DNA of 64,000 nt. Source: Gemmatimonadota bacterium. GTDB taxonomy: Bacteria > Latescibacterota > UBA2968 > UBA8231. Below, piece by piece: positions 8,950 through 16,121 of this stretch. The notes beneath the pieces were generated by a model that saw only the letters and a program-made list of their open reading frames with translations, made no database searches and was not told the DNA's origin. The position numbers and the translations under genes are program-made. The stretch's first letter is position 1. The number at the start of each line of letters is the position of its first letter. The stretch lies in NCBI GenBank assembly GCA_018673255.1, contig JABHDC010000253.1:273251-337250 (forward strand). Direction: 5' to 3'.

Positions 8950-9804
8950 ATGGACCGTCGCGGATTCATCAAGACCGCCGCCGGTGCAGTGATGGCGGCC
9001 GGGGTTACACAGCAGGCGTTGGCCAGAGATCAACCCGAGCAACGTGTGAAGGGTGAGCCATTCTCCTTCGCCGTGATTGCCGATCCTCACGCGGCGGAGA
9101 AGCCGAAGTTTGAGCCCGATCGACTGGGCAACCATGTGGAGCGTTTTCTCCGCTGCACGGATCACATGGCGGCTTTGCCAGCGCCACAGCGTCCAGACTT
9201 TGCGCTGGTTGTCGGCGATATCCATATCTGGGAACTCAGGAAGCATCTGGACAGGGTTTCGGTGCCGCTGCACTGCATCGCCGGCAATCACGAGAGTGGC
9301 AAGAAGCGCAAAGCGGAGTTGCGCGACGCCTTTCCTGACGACTTCAAGGTGCAGGGCGAGAGTGCCGATTATTACTCCTTCACCCATAAGGGCGCGCGTT
9401 TTGTTGGGGTCTGCGATGCTGGCGGGGGTGGCGACCATATCGGACATCTGTGCAGCGAGGACTTCGGACCCCGTGGACAATGCGAATGGCTCGAGAGTGA
9501 GTTGGCGCAAACCGAGGCGGTGAAGGTCGTCTTTTCGCATATCCCCACGCACCCACAGGCGCTTGATCAGAACATGTATCTGGCGCGCAATGACGCGATC
9601 TACTTCAATGACCTGGTGACACTTACCAAACCGGCCGGTCTGTTCTTCGGGCATATGCATCGGGCCATGCAGTACACCGTGGGCCAGACGCCGGTGCGTG
9701 TCGTGCAGTCCTGTGCGTGGAACTTTGGCGACGAGCCACTGGGGGATGACCTGATCCGTGTAGGCCCTGATGGCCTGGTGGCGACGACGATGCTGATGAG
9801 CTGA
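8950..9804 (+). CDS. Tat-exported metallophosphoesterase
   Basis: Predicted 284-residue calcineurin-like phosphoesterase. The N-terminus MDRRGFIKTAAGAVMAAG is a twin-arginine signal of the RRGF type, ending near ALA at about 25, so the enzyme folds before export. The dimetal motifs are all present: DPH in FAVIADPHA, VVGDIH, GNHESG, VVFSHIP and GHMH. The family hydrolyses phosphomono- or diesters; the substrate is unknown. The ATG at 8950 has AGGAGGA about 7 bases upstream. It is followed by a hairpin (9819-9850) that separates it from the seven-gene operon. Confidence 0.87.
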   Translation: MDRRGFIKTAAGAVMAAGVTQQALARDQPEQRVKGEPFSFAVIADPHAAEKPKFEPDRLGNHVERFLRCTDHMAALPAPQRPDFALVVGDIHIWELRKHLDRVSVPLHCIAGNHESGKKRKAELRDAFPDDFKVQGESADYYSFTHKGARFVGVCDAGGGGDHIGHLCSEDFGPRGQCEWLESELAQTEAVKVVFSHIPTHPQALDQNMYLARNDAIYFNDLVTLTKPAGLFFGHMHRAMQYTVGQTPVRVVQSCAWNFGDEPLGDDLIRVGPDGLVATTMLMS

Positions 9805-9818
9805 CAGAGGACCGGCGT

Positions 9819-9850
9819 GGCACGTTCGCCTCTCTCGCTGAGAGAGTGCC
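9819..9850 (+). terminator. Stem-loop after phosphoesterase, before the Trp-like operon
   Basis: CTCTCTC (9830-9836), a GCT loop and GAGAGAG (9840-9846) form a perfect 7-bp stem, enclosed by GGCAC (9819-9823) and GTGCC (9846-9850). No T-run follows, so it could be a weak terminator, an RNA-stability stem or an operator. Confidence 0.45.
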
Positions 9851-9934
9851 GCCCAAGCCATGGTCTGGCGGTCACGATTCCTGTAGTGTGTACAGGGTTG
9901 CTGTGAATCCTGCAGATGCATGAGGAGAGACAAT

Positions 9935-10213
9935 ATGATCACCGCCTTGGTGCTCATCAGTTGCGATGTCGGCGCGGTGCATGAAGTGGCAGAAGCCCTG
10001 GTCAATGTCGAAGGCGTCGCTGAGGTCTATTCGATCTCTGGCCCCCACGATATCATGGCCATGGTTCGCGTCCGTGAATACGACGACCTGGCGTCGGTGG
10101 TCTCCGAGCGGATTGCCGCCGTAGACGGAATCGAACACACAGAGTCGCACATGGCCTTCCGCTGCTACTCAAAGCATGACATGGAGCAGATGTGGGCGGC
10201 GCACATGGGGTAG
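9935..10213 (+). CDS. Stand-alone Lrp/AsnC ligand-binding (RAM) domain protein
   Basis: Predicted 92-residue protein consisting only of the RAM/ACT-like effector-binding fold of Lrp/AsnC regulators: MITALVLISCD, VNVEGVAEVYSISGPHDIMAMVRV and FRCYSKHD. There is no helix-turn-helix, so it cannot bind DNA alone; such proteins usually bind amino acids or related small molecules and may partner another regulator or enzyme. The ATG at 9935 lies behind AGGAGAG. It is the first gene of a tightly packed operon and its last 22 bases overlap the next gene. A similar stand-alone RAM protein lies beside trpD in actinobacteria, which supports a link to Trp-type chemistry. Confidence 0.85.
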   Translation: MITALVLISCDVGAVHEVAEALVNVEGVAEVYSISGPHDIMAMVRVREYDDLASVVSERIAAVDGIEHTESHMAFRCYSKHDMEQMWAAHMG

Positions 10214-10926
10214 CAGTATCCTGCCGGGAACTATCGGAGGCGATCCGCGCCGCTCAGAGAGCGGGGCGAGTGCCGGTGATTGCCGACATCAAACCCGTTT
10301 CGCCCCGCGATGGGAACCTGCTCGGTGGACGCTCACCGGGAGAGTTGGCGGCAGCGCTGGAGGAGGCCGGTGCCTGTGCCCTCTCGGTGGTGACGGCGGC
10401 GGAGCATTTCGGCGGCAGCTGTCAGACCCTGCGCGAGGTGACGGCCGCAACGAGTCTGCCCGTGCTGCGCAAAGACTTCCTGCGCGATTCCGAGCAACTG
10501 GTCGAGTCCCGCGACTGTGGTGCCCGGGCCATCCTGATGATCCTGTCAACGATGTCCCAGGAGGTCGCCGCGCAGCTGTATGATACCGCTCAGGAGTTGG
10601 GCCTCGAACCCCTCGTCGAGTCACACACTGCAGAGGAACTCGAGCGTGCTCTTTCTCTGACGCCAAGCCTTGTGGGCATCAATAATCGCGATATCCTCCA
10701 GCTGGAGACCGACCCCGGTACCGTGGCCACCACGGAGAGTCTGGCACCGCGGGTCCCCGATGGGATCGTGACGATCTCAGAGAGCGCCCTGTTGACCGAT
10801 GATGATGTGCGCCGGGCTCTGGCGGCCGGTGCCGACGCCGTGTTGGTGGGCACGATGCTGCTGCGGGCGCCCGATCCAGCCGAGCGTCTGCGGGAGCTGG
10901 TGAAACTGAAGAGGGTGGCATTGTGA
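10192..10926 (+). CDS. TrpC-like indole-3-glycerol phosphate synthase homologue
   Basis: Predicted 244-residue (beta/alpha)8 enzyme related to IGP synthase, about 15-25 residues short at the N-terminus. Catalytic motifs are mostly kept: Lys in VIADIKPVSP, Lys in VLRKDFL, Glu in PLVESHT, Asn/Arg in GINNRDI and Ser in TISESAL. The usual AEIK motif reads ADIK (the catalytic Glu is Asp) and the phosphate-loop SPS reads SPR. The GTG start at 10192 lies inside the RAM gene; no better start precedes the first strand. The stop overlaps the next start (GTGA). No trpE, trpG, trpA or trpB is in the window, so a role outside tryptophan synthesis is possible. Confidence 0.82.
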   Translation: MGGAHGVAVSCRELSEAIRAAQRAGRVPVIADIKPVSPRDGNLLGGRSPGELAAALEEAGACALSVVTAAEHFGGSCQTLREVTAATSLPVLRKDFLRDSEQLVESRDCGARAILMILSTMSQEVAAQLYDTAQELGLEPLVESHTAEELERALSLTPSLVGINNRDILQLETDPGTVATTESLAPRVPDGIVTISESALLTDDDVRRALAAGADAVLVGTMLLRAPDPAERLRELVKLKRVAL

Positions 10927-11612
10927 CGCGGGTGAAGATGTGCGGCCTCATGTCGACGGATGATGTCGGCCTGGCGGTGACAGCAGGGGCCGATGCCCTG
11001 GGTTTCGTCACCGAATACCCCCAATCCGTACCGTGGAACCTGACGCGCGATCGCGCCGCAGCGCTGGTCGCGGCGGCGCCCCCCTTCGTGACCACGACGG
11101 CTGTCGTGGGCGGGGCCGTGGAGGTGATGCTGGCCATCGCTGCGACGGTGCAGCCCCACTTCCTGCAACTCCACGGTGATGAAACAGCAGATGAGATCGA
11201 GGCTGTGTGTGCCGGCCTGGCCGGTTCGGGCACGAAGGTGATCAAGGCCCTGCGCGTCGACATCGACAGCGGCGAAGCGATGTTCGTCGAACGTGATCCA
11301 GTGAAAGCGGCCACCATCCTGGCCAGCACGGGTATCGCTGGCCTCGTGCTGGACTCGAAAACGGCGAACCGTCCCGCCGGCACGGGGATTCCTCTCGACT
11401 GGGGTGTGGCGGCGCGTGTTGCCGCCTCATCGGGCTGTCCGCTCATTCTGGCAGGGGGGCTCTCGGCAGACAATGTGGGCGCTGCCATCGATCACGTACA
11501 TCCATACGGCGTCGACGTCATCAGCGGCGTGGAGTCCGAGCGTGGCGTCAAGGATGGTTGCCGGATGCGCGCCTTCATGGCCACTGTGCGTGCGACGGAC
11601 GGGCAAGGCTGA
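10923..11612 (+). CDS. TrpF-like phosphoribosylanthranilate isomerase homologue
   Basis: Predicted 229-residue (beta/alpha)8 Amadori isomerase homologue. The catalytic Cys is in VKMCGL and the catalytic Asp in LVLDSKT; phosphate-site motifs PAGTGIPLDW, AGGLSADNV and ISGVES are kept, as is LQLHGDE. The SPR motif after strand 2, whose Arg contacts the substrate carboxylate in known enzymes, is replaced by SVPWNL. This suggests an Amadori-type rearrangement on a phosphoribosyl-amine that may not carry the anthranilate carboxylate. It starts with GTG overlapping the previous stop and ends 2 bases before the next start. Confidence 0.82.
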   Translation: MTRVKMCGLMSTDDVGLAVTAGADALGFVTEYPQSVPWNLTRDRAAALVAAAPPFVTTTAVVGGAVEVMLAIAATVQPHFLQLHGDETADEIEAVCAGLAGSGTKVIKALRVDIDSGEAMFVERDPVKAATILASTGIAGLVLDSKTANRPAGTGIPLDWGVAARVAASSGCPLILAGGLSADNVGAAIDHVHPYGVDVISGVESERGVKDGCRMRAFMATVRATDGQG

Positions 11613-11614
11613 CC

Positions 11615-12319
11615 GTGGAGCGACCCTACACCATCATGTTGGTCGCCGTGTCTCTGGATGGCAAGATCTCGCCACGGCGTCAGCCGGGACAAGCCAATCC
11701 CATCGGACCCGAGCTCATCGAGCCGGCCATCATGGCCCGGCACAACGCCGTACGGGCTGCCGTGGATGGGATTCTGGTGGGACGCAACTGCATCCTGTTG
11801 GATGACTCACGTCTGACCTTGCGTGATGGAGAGGGGTGCAACCCCACACGTGTCGTCCTCGATGGACTGGCCGAGATCCCGCCTACGGCGCGCGTGTTGG
11901 GTAAGGAGGCGCCCACGGTCATCGTTGTCAGCGATGATGCACCAGCCAACCGGGTGCAGGCCCTCGAAGCGCGGGGCGCACGAATCGTGGTGGCCGGCCA
12001 CGGGCGCTACGTGGATGTGCGGCGAGCCATGGAACTGCTGCGCACCGAGGTGGGCATTGAGCGATTGCTGGTAGAAGGGGGCGGCAGCGTGCACCGTTCG
12101 ATGATCGCCCAGGGCCTGTACGACGAAATCCAGCTGATCGTGTGTCCCTTCGTGATCGGTGGTTCGACGTCGGTCACGCCGGTGGAACGCAGCGCCTTCT
12201 GGCCCCATGGACAGGTGCCACACTATCGTCTCGACAAGGCTGAGACGCTCGGTGACTATCTCTTTGTGACTTACAAACCGCGAAACGACATGGCCGCCGA
12301 TCCGGCTGACCAAACCTGA
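11615..12319 (+). CDS. RibD C-terminal-like (DHFR-fold) NADPH reductase
   Basis: Predicted 234-residue reductase of the RibD C-terminal family, which reduces phosphoribosylamino-pyrimidines in riboflavin synthesis. Visible features are YTIMLVAVSLDGKISPR at the N-terminus (strand 1 and the SxDGKI motif), ILVGRNCILLDDSRLTLR, RVVLDGLAEIP, VIVVSD, RLLVEGGGSVHRSMI and the C-terminal LIVCPFVIGG. There is no deaminase domain, as in yeast Rib7 and archaeal enzymes. The GTG start at 11615 lies 2 bases after the TrpF-like stop. Set between TrpF- and TrpD-like genes, it probably reduces a phosphoribosylated or ribosylated amine intermediate of the same pathway. A plain riboflavin role cannot be excluded. 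Confidence 0.8.
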   Translation: MERPYTIMLVAVSLDGKISPRRQPGQANPIGPELIEPAIMARHNAVRAAVDGILVGRNCILLDDSRLTLRDGEGCNPTRVVLDGLAEIPPTARVLGKEAPTVIVVSDDAPANRVQALEARGARIVVAGHGRYVDVRRAMELLRTEVGIERLLVEGGGSVHRSMIAQGLYDEIQLIVCPFVIGGSTSVTPVERSAFWPHGQVPHYRLDKAETLGDYLFVTYKPRNDMAADPADQT

Positions 12320-12331
12320 GGAGACTGAACG

Positions 12332-13450
12332 ATGGACAACGAGGAAACACGCTGGAGGGATTTCGGTGCCCTGGTGGTAAAGTTGACCCGCGGTGAAGAT
12401 CTGACGCGTGAGGAAGCTCGCGAATGCTGGCGGCAGATCTGTGAGGAGGAACAGTCGGACCTGCAGCAAGGTGGGTTCATTGGCGCCCTGAAGGCCAAGG
12501 GCGAGACCCCGGAGGAAGTCGCGGGCACGTTCGAGGCCCTTTACGAGTATGACACCGTCAAAGTGAAGGTGGATACGCCGGAACCGCTCATCGACAACTG
12601 CGGCACGGGCGCCGACACGCTCAAGACCTTCAACATCAGCACTGGCGCAGCCATCCTCGGCGCCGCCTGTGGCCTCTACGTGGTGCGTCACGCGGCGAGG
12701 GCGATTTCGTCGAATTGCGGCGCCATTGATGTAGTCGAGGCACTTGGCGTCAATGTCGAGCAGGCTCCTGATCTTCCCAAACAGAGCATCGAGAAGGCCG
12801 GCATCTGCACCTGGAATGCCTTCCTGCCCACGGTCCATCCCAAGACCCTGGCGCGCGTGCTGTCGCAGATTCGCTTCGGCTCAGCCATCAACCTTGTGGG
12901 ACCGCTCCTGAATCCGACCATGCCCACCTACAAGGTGATGGGCGTGCCCACACGGGACATGATCGACATCGAGGTTCGCACCTTGCGCGAGATTGGCTTC
13001 AAGCGGGCCTTCGTCATGCACGGTCTCGCCGACGACATTCCCGACAAGGGCATGGACGAGGTCTCCACGCTGGGGACGACGCACATCGCTGAGTTGACCG
13101 AAGATGGCCAGATCGAAACGTGCACCATTGAACCCGGTGACTTCGGAATCGACAAAGCCAGCTACGAAGACATCGCCTCCACCCGGAATGTCGCCGAGGG
13201 GGCCCTGAAGCTGCTGCGCGTCCTCACCGGTGCCGAACAGGGCGCTGCTCGTGACATCGTCTGCCTGAATGCGGCGCCTCTGCTCTACGTGCGTGGCATG
13301 GCCAAGAATCTGCAGGAGGGGTTGGACATGGCCCGCGCTGCGATCGACGACGGCCGGGCGGTGGCCAAGCTGCGGGATTGGGTCACCTGGCAGAACCAGA
13401 AGCCCGAGGATGGGTTGCCTACCCTCGACAAGCTCATGGAGCAGGCATGA
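12332..13450 (+). CDS. TrpD-like phosphoribosyltransferase with altered acceptor site
   Basis: Predicted 372-residue homologue of anthranilate phosphoribosyltransferase. The PRPP and Mg sites are kept: DNCGTGADTLKTFNIST (canonical GTGGD and NxST) and GMDEVST (canonical DE). Acceptor-site residues differ: KHGNR reads RHAAR, SGSADV reads CGAIDV, and the two Arg of the VRxxLGxRT motif that bind anthranilate are missing in RVLSQIRFGSAINLVGPLLNP. The fold is thus a PRPP-dependent transferase whose acceptor is probably not anthranilate. An ATG at 12332 follows GAGGAG-like sequence. The stop overlaps the ATG of the molybdoenzyme (ATGA), indicating coupled translation. Confidence 0.82.
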   Translation: MDNEETRWRDFGALVVKLTRGEDLTREEARECWRQICEEEQSDLQQGGFIGALKAKGETPEEVAGTFEALYEYDTVKVKVDTPEPLIDNCGTGADTLKTFNISTGAAILGAACGLYVVRHAARAISSNCGAIDVVEALGVNVEQAPDLPKQSIEKAGICTWNAFLPTVHPKTLARVLSQIRFGSAINLVGPLLNPTMPTYKVMGVPTRDMIDIEVRTLREIGFKRAFVMHGLADDIPDKGMDEVSTLGTTHIAELTEDGQIETCTIEPGDFGIDKASYEDIASTRNVAEGALKLLRVLTGAEQGAARDIVCLNAAPLLYVRGMAKNLQEGLDMARAAIDDGRAVAKLRDWVTWQNQKPEDGLPTLDKLMEQA

Positions 13451-15726
13451 CGACGGCGCCTCCCGAACGGTCCACGCCGCTGGACGATGGCGTGGTGGTC
13501 AAGCACTCCACCTGCTACTTCTGTACGAGCAAGGGATGCGGCGTGAAGATCCACGTCGCCGACGGCAAGGTGCAGCGCGTCGTCGTCGACTCCGATTGCC
13601 CCGTGACTCCTGACTCGTATTGTGCCCGTCCGCACATGGCCGGCGACTATCAGCATCATCCCTTCCGTCTGGACTATCCAATGAAACGGAAGGGCGAACG
13701 AGGGGCGGACGAATGGGAGACCATCTCCTGGGATCAGGCCCTCGACGAGATCGCCGCCAAGCTGGGAGACATCCGTCAACGTCACGGCGCTGAGGCGGTG
13801 GCCACCAGCTCGGGTACGGGTCGGGGGGCGCACGACTTCGCCAAGACACGCTTCATGAATCTCTTCGGCAGTCCGAACCGATTCGGCGCGGTGACCATCT
13901 GCTACGGTCCACGCAGCATGGTGTGGTATTCCATGTTCGGCGGTGCCGTTGTACCAAATCGGAAACCCGGCGTCACGAAGATGATGACCCTGTGGGGACG
14001 CAATCCGCACGAGGGCGGCCCCTCATCCTGGCACAGTTTCCAGGATGCCAAGAAGGGGGGCATGCGCACAATGGTTGTCGACCCGCGGCATACCGAGCCG
14101 GCCAGGCAGGCTGATCGTTGGGTGCAGCTGCGGCCCGGTACAGATGCGGCCCTGGCCCTGGGGCTCATGCATGTCATCGTGGAGGAGGGGCTGCACGACG
14201 CTGAATTCATCGCGCAACGAACGCACGGATTCGAGGCGCTACGCGAGCGACTCCGCGAGTATCCACCTGACAAGGTGGCACAGATCACGGGGCTGTCGGT
14301 ACCCAATCTGGTGGAGACCGCCCGTTTCTTTGCCGCCAACCAACCCTCGACGATGGTGATCGGCGAGGCCGCCGAACACAGCACACCCAACAGCATCCAG
14401 GCGATCCGCGCCATCAACATCCTGCGCGCCCTCGTCGGCTCCATCGACGTGGAGGGTGGTGGGCTGATTGGTGGCCCCCATCCGGGGTTCGTCACCGACG
14501 CGGCGATGGAGGCCAACGACCGCTTGCCGGCACAGCAGCGCCGCAAGCAGCTCGGCGCCGACCGGTTCCGGTTCCTGAGCTATCCTGGCTGGGAGCTGGT
14601 GGCTGAGCAGATGCAGAAGAAGTGGGGAGAGAGTCACCCGGCAGCGGCGTATCTCAACTGCATGGCCCACGCACCGACGGCCTTCCGTGCCATGCTCACT
14701 GGCGAACCCTACCCGGTGAAGGGCCTGATTGTATCGGCGAGCAATCCACTTCTGTCGAATGGCAATACCAAGCTGGTCTATGAGGCCCTCAAATCTCTCG
14801 AGTTGCTGGTCACCCTCGATCTGACGTGGACGCCGACGGCGGCAATCTCCGACTACGTCCTGCCGGCGGCCAGCTGGTTGGAGCGGCCCGACATGGGCAA
14901 TTTCGCCTCCGTCGGGGCCTATCCCCTCGTACAGTTGGGCGAGGCCGCCCTGCCGCCGGTCGTGGCGGGACAGCACGAACGCAAGGACGACTACGAGTTC
15001 TGGCGCGCCCTGGGAATGCGCCTGGACCAGCAGGACGACTGGCCCTGGGAGACCTTCGGCGATACGTGGGAGTACCGGTTGGCGGACATCCTGGAGGAGC
15101 GCGGCCAGCAGACTCTCGAGGAGTTTGTGAAGGGGAAGCGCTGGGATGCGGTGGCACCAGGACCAGGGCAGGCCCTGGCGGGATCACTGGCCACGCCGAC
15201 GGGGAAGATCGAGCTGTCCTCCACCATTCTGGAGCAACTCGGCTACGACCCGCTGCCCTCCTATACCGAGCCTGAGATCCCAACGGATATCCGCAAGAGC
15301 TACCGGTTGCTGAATATCAGTGGCTGCCGGTTCCGGCCTTACCACCACAGCGAGTTCCGCCACGTCGAGAGCTTTCGTCGTCTCGCCCCTGATCCCATCG
15401 TCGACATACACGTCGACACGGCGCTGCGACACGGTATCGCCGGGGGAGACTGGGTATGGATCGAGACGCCGAAGGGACGTGTCAAGCAGCGGGCACGTCT
15501 GACGACGGACTTTGATCCCAAGTACATCGTCACCCAGCACGGCTGGTGGTTTCCCGAGCAGCCCGCGGCGGAGCCTTCGCTCTACGGGCTGTGGCAGTCG
15601 AACATCAACGTGACCACCGACGATGATCCGGATCTGTGCGACCCACTGTCCGGTGGCTGGCCTTTCAAGGGGCTGTACATGCGTTGCCGGATCTACAAGG
15701 TTGAAGAGGGAGATGACGTGACATGA
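13447..15726 (+). CDS. Molybdopterin (DMSO-reductase family) oxidoreductase
   Basis: Predicted 759-residue molybdenum or tungsten enzyme. An N-terminal 4Fe-4S motif CYFCTSKGC followed by YCARP (C-x2-C-x4-C then C) precedes the molybdopterin domain. ICYGPRSMVWYS near residue 155 has a Cys where the family's metal ligand sits. GEAAEHS, ASNPLLSNGNT, LDLTWTPTAAISDYVLPAASWLER and the C-terminal dinucleotide-binding domain (ATPTGKIELSS, RPYHHSEFR, HGWWFPE) follow. There is no Tat signal, so it is cytosolic, and no electron-transfer subunit is adjacent. Its start and stop both overlap neighbours (ATGA twice). It resembles acetylene-hydratase and polysulfide-reductase type proteins; the reaction is unknown. 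Confidence 0.85.
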   Translation: MTTAPPERSTPLDDGVVVKHSTCYFCTSKGCGVKIHVADGKVQRVVVDSDCPVTPDSYCARPHMAGDYQHHPFRLDYPMKRKGERGADEWETISWDQALDEIAAKLGDIRQRHGAEAVATSSGTGRGAHDFAKTRFMNLFGSPNRFGAVTICYGPRSMVWYSMFGGAVVPNRKPGVTKMMTLWGRNPHEGGPSSWHSFQDAKKGGMRTMVVDPRHTEPARQADRWVQLRPGTDAALALGLMHVIVEEGLHDAEFIAQRTHGFEALRERLREYPPDKVAQITGLSVPNLVETARFFAANQPSTMVIGEAAEHSTPNSIQAIRAINILRALVGSIDVEGGGLIGGPHPGFVTDAAMEANDRLPAQQRRKQLGADRFRFLSYPGWELVAEQMQKKWGESHPAAAYLNCMAHAPTAFRAMLTGEPYPVKGLIVSASNPLLSNGNTKLVYEALKSLELLVTLDLTWTPTAAISDYVLPAASWLERPDMGNFASVGAYPLVQLGEAALPPVVAGQHERKDDYEFWRALGMRLDQQDDWPWETFGDTWEYRLADILEERGQQTLEEFVKGKRWDAVAPGPGQALAGSLATPTGKIELSSTILEQLGYDPLPSYTEPEIPTDIRKSYRLLNISGCRFRPYHHSEFRHVESFRRLAPDPIVDIHVDTALRHGIAGGDWVWIETPKGRVKQRARLTTDFDPKYIVTQHGWWFPEQPAAEPSLYGLWQSNINVTTDDDPDLCDPLSGGWPFKGLYMRCRIYKVEEGDDVT

Positions 15727-16097
15727 GTGGCATCAACGGTGGGTGCTATTGTGGGGCGATTCGATATCAGGTCACCGGCGAATCCAAAGGCAGTTCGCTG
15801 TGTTACTGCGAGAATTGCCGCAAGATATCCGGCGCACAGTCTCTCGCGTGGGTCGGCTTCAGAGAAGAGGATGTCGAAGTCGTCGAAGGTGAACCGGCGA
15901 CCTACCTGGCCTCGAATGGCACGACCTGGTCCTTCTGTTCGACCTGTGGGACAACGCTCTTCTGGAAGCCAGAGAAGGAAGGGCCCTTTACGGTGAGCAC
16001 GGGCAGCCTCGACGACCCGGCCGCGTTCCCACCGAAGGGCACGAGTTTCGAGGAGGATCGTCTGCCGTGGGACCGCCTGTATCAGGTCGATCCATGA
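15723..16097 (+). CDS. GFA/CENP-V-fold zinc protein
   Basis: Predicted 124-residue protein of the GFA family (glutathione-dependent formaldehyde-activating fold). All zinc-site cysteines are visible: GGCYCGAIRY, CYCENCRKISG and FCSTCGTTLFW. Members hold zinc with Cys and some bind glutathione adducts, but true enzymatic activity is unproven for most. It is the last gene of the seven-gene operon; its ATG overlaps the molybdoenzyme stop (ATGA). The position suggests handling of a reactive carbonyl or thiol intermediate made by the pathway, which is inference only. Confidence 0.85.
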   Translation: MSGINGGCYCGAIRYQVTGESKGSSLCYCENCRKISGAQSLAWVGFREEDVEVVEGEPATYLASNGTTWSFCSTCGTTLFWKPEKEGPFTVSTGSLDDPAAFPPKGTSFEEDRLPWDRLYQVDP

Positions 16098-16121
16098 CGC
16101 GCGGCGACAGGCCCGTCGTGC

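Noticed and set aside
8599..10005. A 468-codon open frame on the minus strand
   Set aside because: It lies antisense to the phosphoesterase and RAM genes, which have clear motifs and ribosome sites; its product has no family features.
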